Assembly (NCBI RefSeq): GCF_051020985.1
Contig: NC_135000.1
Span: forward strand, 6,655,001 to 6,719,000
Direction of reading: 5' to 3'
Source of the DNA: Nomia melanderi
Lineage: Eukaryota; Arthropoda; Insecta; Hymenoptera; Halictidae
Length of the DNA stretch: 64,000 nucleotides
In this document: positions 22,901-30,844 of the stretch, one piece after another
Position numbering within the stretch: position 1 is the stretch's first letter
How the letters are laid out: each line of letters begins with the position of its first letter
Translations under genes and position numbers: made by a program
The notes under the pieces: model-generated
Database searches by the model: none
What the model saw: only the letters and a program-made list of their open reading frames with translations
Told to the model about the DNA's origin: nothing

Positions 22901-25900
22901 CCCTTTCCGCTGCCATCATTATTAACGGACGGCTGAGCAAATGAATTTACACGTTGAATAAGTCAAATTCGGCCGACACAATTTCGTCCCTAAATTCACC
23001 GATGAATTTCCAATTTTTCAATTAAGAAATTTAATGTAACAATAGGATTATCTACTTGAACTGACCTTTTCAAATTTCTTTATAGAAACTAAAGAAAATT
23101 TCCCAAAGTGTCTGCTCCTTTTCAGTAATTGTCGAAGAAAAAATCAGAAATGGGTTCTGACTATTTTGGTAGTTGCAGTGTTCAATCTGGATTATTCAAT
23201 CTTCATGCACAAAGACAACAATGGCACCTAGAGTTAAATCCTCCAAGAAATCTTTGTCTTCTCTAGTATAAACGTTTACCATTTTCTAGTATGATCTCAA
23301 TAATCGCTCGGTAGTTGCTCAATAATTATAAACTTTGTCCCTAAATTCAACAATTGCTTTCCAATCTTAAAATTCAGAGTTTTAAATCAATTTTGATTAA
23401 ATTTTCATAGGAAGATGGAGACGTTTTGTAACCAGAATAAACTTAAATCCTCAAATAAATCTTTTTCTTCCCTCTTATACTCGTTTCCCATCGCTTTCTG
23501 CTATAATTTCAGTAACAGCTCAAAGTATCCAACGAATGTAGCCATCGATACGCGAGCGTCGCCGAAAATCCGCGAAAAAAAGGGAAAATTACCGGCGAGA
23601 ATCGCTGTTGATGTCCGAGAAGAAGAAGAAGATGATGAAGAAAATCGAGCATCAAACTCGTTTCGCAATCTCGCAATCGCGATGCGTAATTCCTTGCGAC
23701 CGGTGACGAAAGTTTCCGAGTACGCGGCGCGGAATGTGAAAGGACGTAAAATTTCTGCACGTTTCGCGCGGTTTTGTCGCTGGAGGGACCATTAATTTGC
23801 GTGCTGTTTGCTCGTCCGATTCGCATGTCTGGCTGTTTCGAGAGGAACGCACCCGGTAACGCGGGAATATGTGCTACGAGAACCATCGTTGCCGATCGGT
23901 CGACCGTCTCACGAAATCTGTAACGCCAAACGCTACTTTTTCAAACAAATTCCATCGTTCTGTAAGAAATTGTCATCTCCAACCAGATATACGAGCGCAA
24001 AGGGTTAACACTTTGCACTCGGAAGTTTTTCACTAGAAATATTTTAACATTTTCTGATGAGATAAAATCGATGTTTTGTGAAACTAAGTCGACGAGAAAT
24101 CACGCGTACATTGAGGAACAAAGCTATTTATTTGAATATTTCTCAAAATGATGCATTATAGGAAATATAATTAAATATCAAATTTTATAGTTTTTTACTG
24201 TATGAAATCAAGTGGTGAGTGAGAGTCACCTCTCGAGTGCAAAGGGTTAAAAGTCGATCCATTGTCAACGAAAATCGAAATTTTTCTGACGGTAGTACCA
24301 ATGTCGAAGCAAATATATATTTTCAAAGTTATTTCTCTGTACGTGATTTATAATAAATATATGGATATTTGCTTCTTCAAGATATTTTTCAAACAGGTTA
24401 CACTATTATTCTCGATATTATTAGGAGAATCGTTTATACTCTCCACAAAGTGGAGATCTATCTATTTTTCAAATGCATTTTAAAGAAAAGGTAATAATAC
24501 AGTTATCGAGAAAACAAAAGAAATTCAGAGTGCAAAGGGTTAAAATTCTACGTTCTCTTTTGTTCACTGAATTTTCAACTCCCACATTGTCCGATTAATT
24601 TTTCCAATTTTCATTCTTACTGTTGTTTCTGTTTCACCAACAATTTATCATCTAATTCGTTTATCTCTATTTCCTAGTCAGTTATTTGACTGATTACTGG
24701 AGAATTGCCAGTACGGTTAATGTTAAGCTTGTACTCGACAAAAGCGTCGGGAGGGTTAAGTGTGTCGGCGGCGGAGGCGATTTTTACGAGAGCCGTACGA
24801 ATGAGTTTCTTTCTCGGACGCGCTCAAGGGCCGGTTCCACGCGTCTAACGGTTCCTCGTCGCCGAAACCGTGTGTCCTGACCGGGCCGGAATATATTTAC
24901 GAATGTTCTAGCGCGTGTTGTCCGTGGGGCCCGTATTATCATCCGGTTCGGTATTCGATGACCCATTTCGAGGGGGACGAACCACGTGCGGCTGGTGGAA
25001 GCCCTACAGGGTCCATGACTTTTCTAACCGATATGAATGACAGTCGTGGAATTGTGAAATAATATAAATGTATTAACCCTCTACGGGCTGAATTTTGTTT
25101 CGTGATTACAACAAAATTTACGCAGTATGAAATTAATAAATATTAACATATGCACACAAATTAAAAATGTATTCAATAGTTTTAATAGTTTTATTAAAAC
25201 GAATATATTTTGTAACTTTGAAGTTACAATGGCGTTGAACGTAAACGCCTGCGTGTATAAAAGTTCAAGTTGATTAATCATTTAATGTCATCCGTCATTT
25301 TGCAATAAAAAATTAAATAAATCAATTTAACCTAGTCTACTGACGTGTGACTTCAAAGTTACACGGGCTTATAGAGGGTTGATATATAATATAAAAAATA
25401 ATATAAATGTATTATTTTTATTTCATGATTCACGACTCCGTTAACCCTTTGTAGGCCAATGTAACTTTGAGGTCACATATCAGTATATTGGCAATTAAAA
25501 AAATTTTTTAAATTAAGTGAACAGTTAACTTAAAACATAACATGAAGAAACATAAAACGAAATACCAACATTAAAAAAAAACACTTACAAATAACTATTA
25601 AACAATACAAAACAAAAGAATCATTATTTCCCACTGCAAAAACATTTCTACCACCTATCACCAACAACCAATCCCTCGCCAGTTACCAACAAACAAAATG
25701 TTCCATCAGCCGATTCGCTACAATCGAAAACACTTCGGTCAAAGAATAAAAAATAATTATCATCCCATGACTCTTCTACATTTTCATTAGAAAAGTCACG
25801 GTCCCTGGTTTCCCCTTTTCTCAGCCAACAAAGGCGAACACACACAGAGACAGACACACAGAAAACACACGCATATCCCTGAACAAAGTTCCCCGGTCTG

Positions 25901-28900
25901 CCTAGCGGAGGAGAGGTTGCTCATCGACGCGTGATGTTATTTTCATCTTACGCTTCTCGGGTTTATTGCATCCGTGTGACGTCTGTCGGGCACAGGTACC
26001 ACGTACACCGGCTTTAAATAACGCTATGCGTCACGTATATGTCGGTGCGATGCACGCGGCCGAGCTATTGTGTTTTCGTTTGCCGCCGCCACCGCCACCG
26101 CCGCGGCCGCCGCACGATGAACCGGAAACTGGGTCACGGTCCTCCCGGCTTCCCTGCCCGCACCGTCAATGATTCACGGCTTCTCGCCGAGAACTGGACA
26201 TTCCGAGGGTCGAATCGCTCGAGCTTTCGATTCATTAGGAAATTACTATGATCTCAAACAGTTTCGCCCGCCACTTGACTTGACCCGAGAAAATGATAAA
26301 ATTAACCCTTTACTCGAGGGGCGCCTTACAGTCACCACCTGATTCGACGCAGGAAACTTATAAAATTTTTAATTCAATATTAAACCTTGTGTAATGTATC
26401 AACGCATAAAACATGGAAATAAAATAGTTCTCTCTTAATTGTACTAGAGATTAACGGAATTTAATTGGGTATCTAATGTTGATGTTACTTAATTTGATTA
26501 TTTCATTATTGGCTCATAATTGTAAATAATGCAGTTTATTTAAATGCAATTATAACGCATGGATAATCCTAACCTGTAGATAAGGAAGAATATATTTCAG
26601 ATTAAAACATTGACACTTCAACACTTTATTTGACAACGTTTGGCACACACTAATATTGTGATTCAATGTGACATAATCATATTATAAATCATTACAGTTG
26701 AAATTAATAAAATAACAACTGTCTCACAATTATTTCGCTAAGAATAATTCGACAATATTAACAATATTTAACAATAATAAAAAATAGAAATTTATTGCAA
26801 CAAATTTACTTCTAAGATAAATACATTGTGAATAGGAAAATAGTTTTTCGCTTCTCTCCATGTACAATAAACAATTATTGTACCTATAAGTTTTATTAAC
26901 TTATTTGCTTTCCTATAAGGATAATGATTCTACGAAACAGCGAGAAAAATGGTCATCGACAACATTTAAATCACGGCCTCCTCGAAGTGGCTGGAGAACG
27001 GAATTTGAAATGGGACTGATTAATGCGAAGATTAGAAAGGTTCGACTGGCCCAAGGTGGAATTTTGAGTGATCGTTTGCCCATAAGGAGATTAGAATTTC
27101 GATCGAGGCCTGTTAACGTTTAGATTATAGGAATTTAAAGTTCCCCGTAGCGGGGGAGATCGGAATTTGGGGCAGGGGAACTGGACTTTAAACTTGATGA
27201 CCTAAGTAGGCGACTGAGCGGTTCAGAATTGGGTAACCAAATGATCGGACAGGCGAATAAATTAAATTCTGATGCGAGCAACCGCATAAGCAAAAAATAA
27301 ATCACTGATATTCCGTTAAAGAAACTGAATAAATTTGATTTTCATCTGAGCAACCGCGCGGGCAAAAAATGAATCACTGATATTCCGTTAAAAAAGGTCC
27401 GGGTCACTCGTGACCCACGCCTACATCTTTTGCTGAAGAAAATATCTGGAACTGTTTGAGAAATGTGCTTTCCATTGAATACTGTCTTCAAATTTTAATG
27501 TTCAAGTTTAGACTAATTTTCTTTTTAAGAATCAATTATAATATGGAGTGAAGATAATTTTGATATTATATATATTGACTCAGAAGAAAAAGATTGAAAT
27601 AAAATCCACTATTTCAGAAACGTCCAACCAAATTTCTAAAGTAAAAGAAAATGCATTCTGTCGTGTTACAAAGCAAAAAACTATTAGCCCAGCAGGAAAA
27701 AAGAATATTGAAATAAAATCCAATATTTCCAAAACGTTTAACCAAATTTCTAAAATAAATGAAAATACATTCCTTCGTGTTACAAAGCGAAAGGCTACTG
27801 GCCCAGTAAGAAAAATGAATTGAAATAAAATCCACTATTTCCAAAACGTCCAACCAAATTTCTAAAGTGAATGAAAATACATTCCTTCGTGTTACAAAGC
27901 AAAAGACTATTAGCCCAGCAGGAAAAAAGAATACTGAAATAAAATCCAATATTTCCAAAACGTTTAACCAAACTTCTAACATAAATGAAAATATATTCTT
28001 TCGTGTTACAAAGCGAAAGGCTATTGGCCCAGTAAGGAAAAGATCGTAAGGATCTTTGGAAAGTGAGAAGGTCAGCTCCCTGGGAGCCAATAAACGACCT
28101 TTGAAGGTGATCGACCTGCTCGTCGACCGACATATCGCCCCCCACACCGGGTGAAGCGGCATTTTTCGAAATGTCATGTCTGATTTCCTTTTCTCCGGGT
28201 TTTATTGGTAAATTGGGTCGAGGCCAGCCGAAACGGAAAGAGAATCGACGATCCTCATAGGACCCCGTAAAGGCGGTTCGTCATCGATTGCGCCATGTTG
28301 CACCATACCTGACACCGGTTGCGCAATTCTACCATTTTCTCAACGCGCACCAGTGTCGGGAGCTTTGTTATTCGTCCGGGACGCGGCCGATCTCCCGACG
28401 TTTCATTTTCGTCGCAATTGGTGCAGCGTTATTTATGTTTCCCGGTCTCTTCCTGGAATTTTTTTATTGGCGGACACGTACTTAACCTATACGACCGGCG
28501 CATTCGAATGTCCCGCGTCATCTCGCGCAATGTATTACGATTATTCTTCGAATTTTGTAACTTTATATTGGAATTGGTAATTGAATTTTTGATTTCATTT
28601 TGCAATTAATGAAATGCGAGGATTGGATGTATAAAGTTGTTTTAAAAATGGAGGATTTGATTTGTGTCCTGTGATAATATTCGTAAAAGGGAAAACATGT
28701 GTTGCAATTTTTAGTATGTATATTGGTTATGTTAAATACTAGGTAGCTCTAGTGTTACATTTAAATTGAACTTTGAATTGTAAATTTTCGCGGAGCTCGA
28801 CGCAACGGGAGATAAGATAATGGATCTGTTAACAATAATTCCTTAACATAGGAAATAGAGTACGGGACTATTAATTATCCTACATTCTCGGACAATAAGA

Positions 28901-30844
28901 AGATCGGTTCAATGCTAATTCACACGAGCTAATGAAAAGTTTCCTTTTGTAATCGGAATAGGAATAAATTCTTCGAATTCTGATCGTATCCTTATCAATT
29001 TTGAATTTCTCAGTTGACTTATCTCTGAAATACATTGTAGCTTTATTTCTGGAGAAACAAATAACTTCGTGGCGTTATTATTGTTCAGTAGCTTAATACA
29101 CGGAGGAAACAAGTATTTTCTCAACTGTTCACGATCGTCAACGTAATTTCCACAGGAAAATAACTGCTATCGAAGGATCACTAAAAAAACTATCTTAGAA
29201 CAACAAGAAAAACGAAAATTCCTCGATTTCGTTGCACCGGCTCGATGGAAACGTTTTTGCATTTCGAGACACAGCGTCGGCGGCTATAAAAACCGAACAC
29301 AATGGAGATAAGATTTTAAATACACGAACGCTAAAACATTCTCGAGTTACTCTAACCGCGTCTTATCGCTCGAGAAGAAAGATAAACAGCGGCCGGCCCC
29401 CCTCGCAGTCCGCGAGACCCTGTTGCGTGCAGTCCGAGACAGTTCGAATATTCAATGAGCCGAGTCCCGCTCGAATGACACATTTTCCCGCTTTTCACTA
29501 ACCACACGCAACAAATCAACCCCTCGCAACGTCCGGCGTCTCGTGGTCAGTGCCTAGAGTCATCGTCGCGAGCCCTTAAGGTCAGTTCACACCGCTGAAC
29601 TAGTTTCGGAGCAGTCTCGGATTATTGAAAGTATTCAGATAAGTTTTCCAGAGATTATTTTGTAATTGATCTGTTATAGACGAACTGAAATTTTGAGAAA
29701 CTTGTTTAGTTTTGATGGGGAAACTAGAAACTGTTCGCTTGATTGGTTGACAGTTCCAGAGCTGAATCGGTGGAATTCAACTGTTATCGAGAAGCTTCCA
29801 CGAATCTTAATTATGAAAGATTATTGATACTCCAAGCTATTGTAACTTCGTGAACAGTGTGATCTGTTTCCTAAATTGTGAAGATTTAGAAGTAAAAAGG
29901 TTGAAGAGTTCGTTTTGTGAACACTAGAACTACCGAACAAATTGACTTTTCCAAATTTTTCTATGGAAACTTCAACAGTTTATTCATTTCTGTAGTAATC
30001 TCTCCGAGAATGATCTGTTATGTTTCTAATAATTGTTAACCCCTTGACGTACAATGACAAGTAAGACTCGCGATGAAGATTTCTAGACTAATTCAACAAC
30101 AATCGATGTATTATCTCCAAATGAAATTTCCACTCGAAGTAGAATGGAAAATTTTCTCGCATTTCTTCCAAATTATCGATAGTAAAATATTACACTTAGT
30201 AGCAAAAATAAATAGTACGTCAAGGGGTTAAAGCAACCAGGAATGGGTCATTTTCATCTTTGATGCCAAGATGAATTCCTCCATAGATTCCTCCAGCCAA
30301 ATTCTCAATTCGAAACTCTCGAAACTAACCGGAAACAGCACGAATCGCCGAACAAGATGAATTCCATTGTCAAACTAAAATCCAAACGTATCCGAAACCC
30401 GTTGCTTCAAAACCATTATCACAATGCGACCACCATGTGGCAGGTCTCAAGTAATACCCTCCCAAAGTCCCAAATTCCCTAAACTCTTGACCCCCGCCCA
30501 GCCCGTCCCCATTCATCAACTCACGCACCTTCGACGGCACTGGTGAACGGCGACGCAGGATCGGCGATGGTGGGCAGCACCGTGGTGGCGGTGCTGGCGC
30601 TGACGGTGGCCCTGTAGTGATCCCCATTGGGTTGGAGTCCCCTGTGAAGATCCAGGTCCCAGAGTTGCAGCTCCGCAGTTCTGACCGCAGTGTTCTCCGG
30701 CGTGGAGGGTTGGAAGTTGGGTGGGGGCGAGAGCACGCCGCTGCTGGACACTTCCGGGCTGGAGTCCTGCAGGTTGCCGGTGTGCCTGTTGCCCCATCGC
30801 CGGCGTACGCCCGCGACGGGCAGCCGAGGCACCGTCTGCAGCAT
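1099..30844 (-). CDS. EcR: Ecdysone receptor, B1-type isoform (spliced, five coding exons visible)
   Basis: Ligand-activated nuclear receptor for 20-hydroxyecdysone. In insects it heterodimerises with Ultraspiracle/RXR and binds ecdysone response elements in the nucleus to drive moulting and metamorphosis genes. The coding exons join as 30844-30529, 4087-3678, 2738-2481, 2173-1798 and 1343-1099 (minus strand). All four introns have gt donors (gtgcgt, gtgacg, gtgagt, gtgagc) and ag acceptors, and the phases agree, giving 1605 nt and 534 residues. In this model residues 1-106 are the B1 A/B domain, C155-C215 the two zinc fingers, about 221-290 the hinge and about 290-530 the ligand-binding domain, ending in the AF-2 helix. 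The identity is certain from the fingers (CEGCKGFFRRS) and LBD motifs (LLKACSSEVMMLRMAR, IEDLLHFCRQMY). The start codon and any upstream non-coding exons are uncertain. Confidence 0.96.
1344..1797 (-). other. EcR: EcR intron, 454 bp
   Basis: AT-rich intron between the last two coding exons, with donor gtgagc and acceptor ttttacag on the minus strand. Nothing else is recognised in it. Confidence 0.9.
1798..2173 (-). CDS. EcR: EcR ligand-binding domain exon (helices about 3 to 8)
   Basis: This exon encodes residues 329-453 plus the first base of codon 454. It begins after a ttgtag acceptor (plus 2174-2179) with NEPSDGENLSDYTYRLL and continues with TDITILTVQLIVES. The nuclear-receptor signature follows: EDRIALLKACSSEVMMLRMAR, the region of helices 3-5 that forms part of the hormone pocket and coactivator groove. 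YDVQTDSIIFANNQSYT and the segment IEDLLHFCRQMYALKV are also typical of EcR. The donor is gtgagc (plus 1792-1797). The intron to the last exon is 454 bp. Confidence 0.96.
2174..2480 (-). other. EcR: EcR intron, 307 bp, with a GC-rich hairpin
   Basis: Donor gtgagt, acceptor ttgtag on the minus strand. Mostly AT-rich apart from a GC-rich patch at about 2350-2425 carrying a 9-bp inverted repeat (CGGTGGGCG at 2375-2383, CGCCCACCG at 2395-2403). Confidence 0.9.
2481..2738 (-). CDS. EcR: EcR hinge (D domain) and start of the ligand-binding domain
   Basis: This exon is exactly 86 codons (residues 243-328), phase 0 at both ends. It follows a gatcgcag acceptor (plus 2739-2746) and continues the hinge as QKEKDNPNSTT, matching the KAQKEKDK junction seen in other EcRs. 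The middle part is low-complexity (Ser, Gly, Pro). It contains VKIEPAEAE, which fits the sumoylation consensus (V/I)KxE, although that use is inference. The 3' half, TPEQEELIHRLVYFQNTYEQPSEENLKRIT, is helix 1-2 of the LBD (other EcRs have QDGYEQPSEEDLKRI). The donor is gtgagt (plus 2475-2480), followed by a 307-bp intron. Confidence 0.95.
3162..3390. mobile_element. TTAA-bounded MITE, family F
   Basis: Flanked by TTAA at 3158-3161 and 3391-3394. It reads CCTTTTGAACTCTGTAGGC at the left and ends gaagtgctaagga. It is the reverse orientation of the copies at 45043-45262 and 45367-45595, which share the GAGCCTACAGAGTTCAAAGGG-type end. No coding capacity. The family is assigned by end structure and length only. 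Confidence 0.75.
3395..3590. mobile_element. TTAA-bounded MITE, family D
   Basis: 196 bp between TTAA at 3391-3394 (shared with the preceding element) and 3591-3594. The ends are CCCTTTGCAAACGAAG and, inverted, CCCTTTGCGGACGAATGCCG. The copy at 13038-13241 is the same family in the opposite orientation. Confidence 0.8.
3678..4087 (-). CDS. EcR: EcR DNA-binding domain exon with an N-terminal polyglycine tract
   Basis: This exon encodes residues 106-242. It is entered in phase 1 from the isoform exon, giving GRDELSQPGSLNGY, the junction common to insect EcR isoforms (GRDDLSPSSSLNGY in Drosophila). A run of 12 glycines (about residues 123-134) separates this from GPTPRQQEELC. The two C4 zinc fingers are complete, with C155, C158, C172, C175 and C191, C197, C207, C210. 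The P-box is EGCKG, which reads AGGTCA-like half-sites, and a basic C-terminal extension RPECVVPEYQCAVKRKEKK follows. The donor is gtgacg (plus 3672-3677), the acceptor accgcag (plus 4088-4094). This exon is common to all EcR isoforms. Confidence 0.98.
4510..4790. repeat. About 44-bp tandem array with a palindromic core
   Basis: Six copies of GACGAGTATATTCGTCA-like palindromes start at 4510, 4553, 4644, 4688, 4730 and 4774. The spacings are 43, 91, 44, 42 and 44 bp, so the 91-bp gap is two units with one core decayed. Inter-core sequence (ggaaa...attaccatcatta) is also repeated, which shows a minisatellite with a 44-bp unit. The core resembles that of the dispersed elements at 18214, 20921 and 60037. 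Confidence 0.9.
4800..5266. other. GC-rich intronic stretch, no gene recognised
   Basis: GC-rich and CpG-rich between about 4840 and 5240, with short open frames on both strands but no recognisable motif. Nothing further can be supported. Confidence 0.5.
5267..5453. mobile_element. TTAA-type MITE, family G
   Basis: The right end is ...CATAGGATTGCTAAGGG against TTAA 5454-5457. The left end, near 5267, is degenerate. It shares internal sequence (ATTTATCCAAGAATATTTGG) with the element at 60068-60311 in reverse orientation. Confidence 0.65.
5458..5940. mobile_element. TTAA MITE, family A, interrupted by another family A copy
   Basis: The outer element begins CCCTTTGTACTCCGAAGG after TTAA 5454-5457 and ends GGAGCGCAAAGGG at 5940, where the flanking TTAA has decayed. 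It is split at 5527-5772 by a second element. With the insert and one TTAA removed it matches the uninterrupted copy at 18930-19164. Confidence 0.85.
5531..5768. mobile_element. TTAA MITE, family A, nested inside another copy
   Basis: 238 bp, CCCTTTGTACTCAGAAG to CTCGACTGCAAAGGG, with TTAA on each side (5527-5530 and 5769-5772). The uninterrupted relative has a single TTAA at the same point (18993-18996). Confidence 0.9.
6036..6200. mobile_element. TTAA MITE, family B, left part
   Basis: Begins TTAA then CCCCTTGCCTTATAACG and continues with AGACTCGTGGCGAATATTTTC, resembling the copies at 6895 and 30040. The right end is not clear. Confidence 0.6.
6201..6890. other. Intronic DNA, nothing recognised
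   Basis: Mixed-composition sequence. The overlapping open frames on opposite strands at about 6570-6830 lack recognisable motifs and are not called as genes. Confidence 0.5.
6895..7663. mobile_element. Cluster of family B TTAA elements with a nested family A copy
   Basis: CCCCTTG ends lie at 6895 (left, after TTAA 6891-6894), 7549 (right, before TTAA 7550-7553) and 7663 (right, before TTAA 7664-7667). The interval is therefore at least one family B element plus a partial inverted one. A complete family A element lies inside the left part at 6945-7180. Confidence 0.65.
6945..7180. mobile_element. TTAA MITE, family A, nested in family B
   Basis: CCCTTTGCACTCGAGAAGTG to CTCTCGAGTGCAAAGGA, between TTAA 6941-6944 and 7181-7184. 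The flanks read CAATATGAT / CAAATAT; the relative at about 6080-6095 reads CAATATGATTTAACAAACG without an insert. Confidence 0.85.
7668..8663. other. Intronic DNA with two family B right ends
   Basis: AT-rich sequence. CAAGGGGTTAA ends occur at about 8102-8112 and 8161-8171, remnants of family B elements. GC-richer DNA at 8170-8420 has only weak open frames. No gene is recognised. Confidence 0.5.
8664..9260. repeat. Tandem triplication, unit about 190-205 bp
   Basis: Three copies beginning TTTATTTGGTTTCATTG at about 8665, 8871 and 9064. Each runs through GAAAAAGATTC and TTTCACAGGGTGGAAATAA. Open frames on the minus strand repeat likewise and are not genes. Confidence 0.85.
9838..10128. repeat. 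Irregular tandem repeat with GTGAGAACGTGC
   Basis: GTGAGAACGTGC occurs at about 9897, 10008 and 10090. The copies share CCCGATAAA and AACAACAAAAATATC stretches. Unit length is 80-112 bp. Confidence 0.75.
10142..10173. other. Perfect 10-bp inverted repeat at the edge of a GC island
   Basis: TTCGAACGCG at 10142-10151 and its exact reverse complement CGCGTTCGAA at 10164-10173, with a 12-bp spacer. Could be a paired protein-binding site or a hairpin. Its role is unknown. Confidence 0.7.
10180..10900. promoter_or_regulatory. Intronic GC-rich, CpG-rich island
   Basis: An abrupt GC-rich block in the middle of the AT-rich intron, with GAGA-type stretches (about 10220-10266). In insects such blocks often mark promoters or enhancers. 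Open frames on both strands show no recognisable domain and no donor that would join the EcR frame. An alternative EcR promoter is possible but unproven. Confidence 0.35.
10901..11719. other. Intronic DNA, nothing recognised
   Basis: T-rich sequence at 10900-11350, then mixed-composition DNA. No motifs or credible genes. Confidence 0.5.
11720..12013. repeat. Tandem duplication, unit 145 bp
   Basis: CATTCCTTCGTCGAACTGAA starts both copies (11720 and 11865). Both end with ATTCATGATATGGC. Confidence 0.85.
12205..12435. repeat. Two copies of TGGGTC-A6-GACCCA
   Basis: The identical 18-bp motif lies at 12205-12222 and 12418-12435, within AT-rich ATTATAAT repeats. Each is an inverted repeat around six A's. 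Confidence 0.8.
12982..13380. mobile_element. TTAA MITE, family D, interrupted by another family D copy
   Basis: TTAA at 12978-12981 and 13381-13384, with ends CCCTATGCAGACGGAA and, inverted, CCCTTCCAGGACGAATGCC. Removing the nested copy and one TTAA leaves about 191 bp, the family's normal length. Confidence 0.8.
13038..13241. mobile_element. TTAA MITE, family D, nested
   Basis: 204 bp between TTAA 13034-13037 and 13242-13245. The ends are CCCTTTGCGGAGGAACG and, inverted, CCCTTTACGGACGAAG. Opposite orientation to 3395-3590. Confidence 0.85.
13818..13987. repeat. (GAC)n / (ACG)n trinucleotide microsatellite
   Basis: About 165 bp of GAC units with AAC and GAA variants. It is open in several frames (poly-Asp, poly-Thr, poly-Arg, poly-Ser, poly-Val), a property of the repeat, not of a gene. 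Confidence 0.95.
14335..14760. repeat. (TAT/TAC/TAG)n trinucleotide-like tract
   Basis: Degenerate TTA/CTA trinucleotides with longer repeated phrases such as GTTACTATTATTAGTATTA. No coding signal. Confidence 0.85.
14761..15794. other. Intronic DNA, nothing recognised
   Basis: Mixed DNA with a GC-richer part at 15120-15560. Overlapping open frames on both strands show no motif. No gene is called. Confidence 0.5.
15795..15998. mobile_element. TTAA MITE, CCCTTTGAAT type
   Basis: TTAA 15791-15794 at the left, TTGA 15999-16002 at the right. Ends CCCTTTGAATGTG and, inverted, CCCTTTGAGTTCTC. 204 bp. Confidence 0.65.
16815..17295. repeat. Degenerate tandem repeat, unit about 55-65 bp
   Basis: Repeated phrases TTAGATCATA, AATATGATCCTCGAGATC and GGTGTCCGGAATAAAACAA. 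It starts with ATACGGGGTGTCCGGAAT, which resembles the ACAGGGTGTCC ends of widespread insect transposable elements. Confidence 0.75.
17983..18209. mobile_element. TTAA MITE, family C, 16-bp perfect inverted ends
   Basis: CACGTTGACTGCCACG at the left and its exact inverse at the right. TTAA 17979-17982, TTGA 18210-18213. 227 bp. Confidence 0.85.
18214..18415. mobile_element. Family I element (CTGTGTTTGA...), copy 1
   Basis: Starts CTGTGTTTGAGTATACACG and is similar over its length to 20921-21136 and to the two halves of 60037-60511. Confidence 0.7.
18930..19164. mobile_element. TTAA MITE, family A, uninterrupted copy
   Basis: TTAA 18926-18929, CCTTTGTACTCCAAAGG to TTGGAGTGCAAAAGG, TTAA 19165-19168. 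Contains the intact site ATTTAACATTAAG, which is occupied by an insert in the copy at 5458-5940. Confidence 0.85.
19295..19775. repeat. Tandem repeat, unit about 60-95 bp
   Basis: TTATTATCTCAGTTTAAGAA-type units, then three better copies containing CAGAAATGATTYCCCTCTTTAG and AAATGCCCAACTCCGATTAG. Confidence 0.75.
19776..20795. other. Intronic DNA, nothing recognised
   Basis: GC-richer at 19850-20060, then AT-rich. The minus-strand open frame at 19723-20052 is Arg/Ser-rich without a recognisable domain. Confidence 0.5.
20921..21136. mobile_element. Family I element, copy 2
   Basis: TTAA 20917-20920 then CTGTGTTTGACGAGTATACA, ending AATTCCACAG. Includes the GACGAGTATACACGTC core related to the array at 4510-4790. 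Confidence 0.75.
21149..21380. mobile_element. TTAA MITE, family C
   Basis: TTAA 21145-21148, CACGTTGAACGCCGCACG to (inverted) CACGTTAAATGTCGTGGG, TTAA 21381-21384. It carries an internal GGTCACCGGTGACC palindrome next to its right end. Confidence 0.8.
21385..21615. mobile_element. TTAA MITE, family A
   Basis: 231 bp, CCCTTTGCACTCGAGAGGTG to CTTCCGAGTGCAAAGGG, TTAA at 21381-21384 (shared with the family C element) and 21616-21619. Confidence 0.9.
21620..24008. other. Intronic DNA; CT-rich tract at 21880-21945
   Basis: Includes a CT/CTCC tract (about 21880-21945) and otherwise AT-rich DNA. The open frames at 22587-22892 and 23415-23795 show no recognisable domains. A family A right end (GAGCGCAAAGGGTTAA) lies at about 23993-24008. 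Confidence 0.5.
24009..24246. mobile_element. TTAA MITE, family A, inside remnants of another
   Basis: TTAA 24005-24008 and 24247-24250, CACTTTGCACTCGGAAG to CTCTCGAGTGCAAAGGG, 238 bp. Family A-type right ends lie on both sides (about 24004 and 24540), which suggests further nesting. Confidence 0.8.
25077..25378. mobile_element. TTAA MITE, family E
   Basis: 302 bp. TTAA 25073-25076, CCCTCTACGGGCTGAATTTTG at the left, GGGCTTATAGAGGG at the right, then TTGA. Contains GTAACTTTGAAGTTAC and a related motif near the right end. Same family, opposite orientation, as 45605-45905. Confidence 0.8.
25445..27254. other. Intronic DNA with partial MITE ends
   Basis: Starts with a family E left end (CCCTTTGTAGGCCAATG, about 25445) and includes a truncated family A left end at about 26306. 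A GC-rich patch at 26030-26230 has a CCGCCA repeat. No gene is recognised. Confidence 0.5.
27255..27400. repeat. Tandem duplication, unit about 79 bp
   Basis: Two copies of GAGCAACCGC followed by GGCAAAAAATRAATCACTGATATTCCG, ending before a GGGTCACTCGTGACCC inverted repeat at about 27404-27419. Confidence 0.75.
27593..28050. repeat. 114-bp tandem array, open on both strands
   Basis: Four copies start at about 27593, 27707, 27819 and 27934, each with GAAATAAAATCC, CCAAATTTCTAAA and CGTGTTACAAAGC. The unit is 38 codons, so the plus frame repeats IEIKS...NQISK...RVTK and the minus strand stays open over 187 residues of aromatic-rich repeats. One shift breaks the plus frame at about 27823. No protein family is recognised. 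Confidence 0.85.
28051..30035. other. Intronic DNA, nothing recognised
   Basis: GC-richer at 28070-28520, AT-rich afterwards, moderately GC at 29370-29580. Open frames are short and overlap on both strands. No gene is called. Confidence 0.5.
30040..30227. mobile_element. TTAA MITE, family B, intact
   Basis: 188 bp between TTAA 30036-30039 and 30228-30231, with perfect 13-bp inverted ends CCCCTTGACGTAC. Lies about 300 bp from the 3' edge of the B1 exon, inside the long intron. Confidence 0.85.
30529..30844 (-). CDS. EcR: EcR-B1-specific A/B domain exon
   Basis: This encodes the isoform-specific N-terminal transactivation region (AF-1). GVRRRWGNRHTGNLQDSSPEVSSSG aligns with the Drosophila B1 start RRWSNNG...ESSSEVTSSSNG, and QLWDLDL resembles the B1 DLWLC motif, so this is the B1 rather than the A exon. 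The donor gtgcgt (plus 30523-30528) leaves one G that completes the GGT glycine codon with the DNA-binding exon. The start chosen is the first in-frame ATG (30842-30844, MLQTVPRLP), which has a purine at -3. The open frame runs a further 54 codons upstream to a TAA at 31007-31009 but contains no other ATG. Either those codons are leader, or translation enters by splicing from an upstream exon. Confidence 0.85.

Larger units (their letters stand above)
4088..30528 (-). other. EcR: 26.4-kb EcR intron between the B1 exon and the DNA-binding exon
   Basis: The intron is bounded by the gtgcgt donor and the accgcag acceptor. It contains most of the mobile elements and tandem arrays listed below plus a GC-rich island at 10.2-10.9 kb. 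No conserved protein, transposase or RNA gene was recognised. The long low-complexity open frames near 13.8 kb and 27.6 kb are repeat-derived. Confidence 0.85.

Noticed and set aside
27614..28177. 187-residue minus-strand frame as a cysteine/aromatic repeat protein
   Set aside because: Kept only as an observation: the repeat unit is divisible by three and the plus strand is equally open, so there is no evidence that it is expressed.
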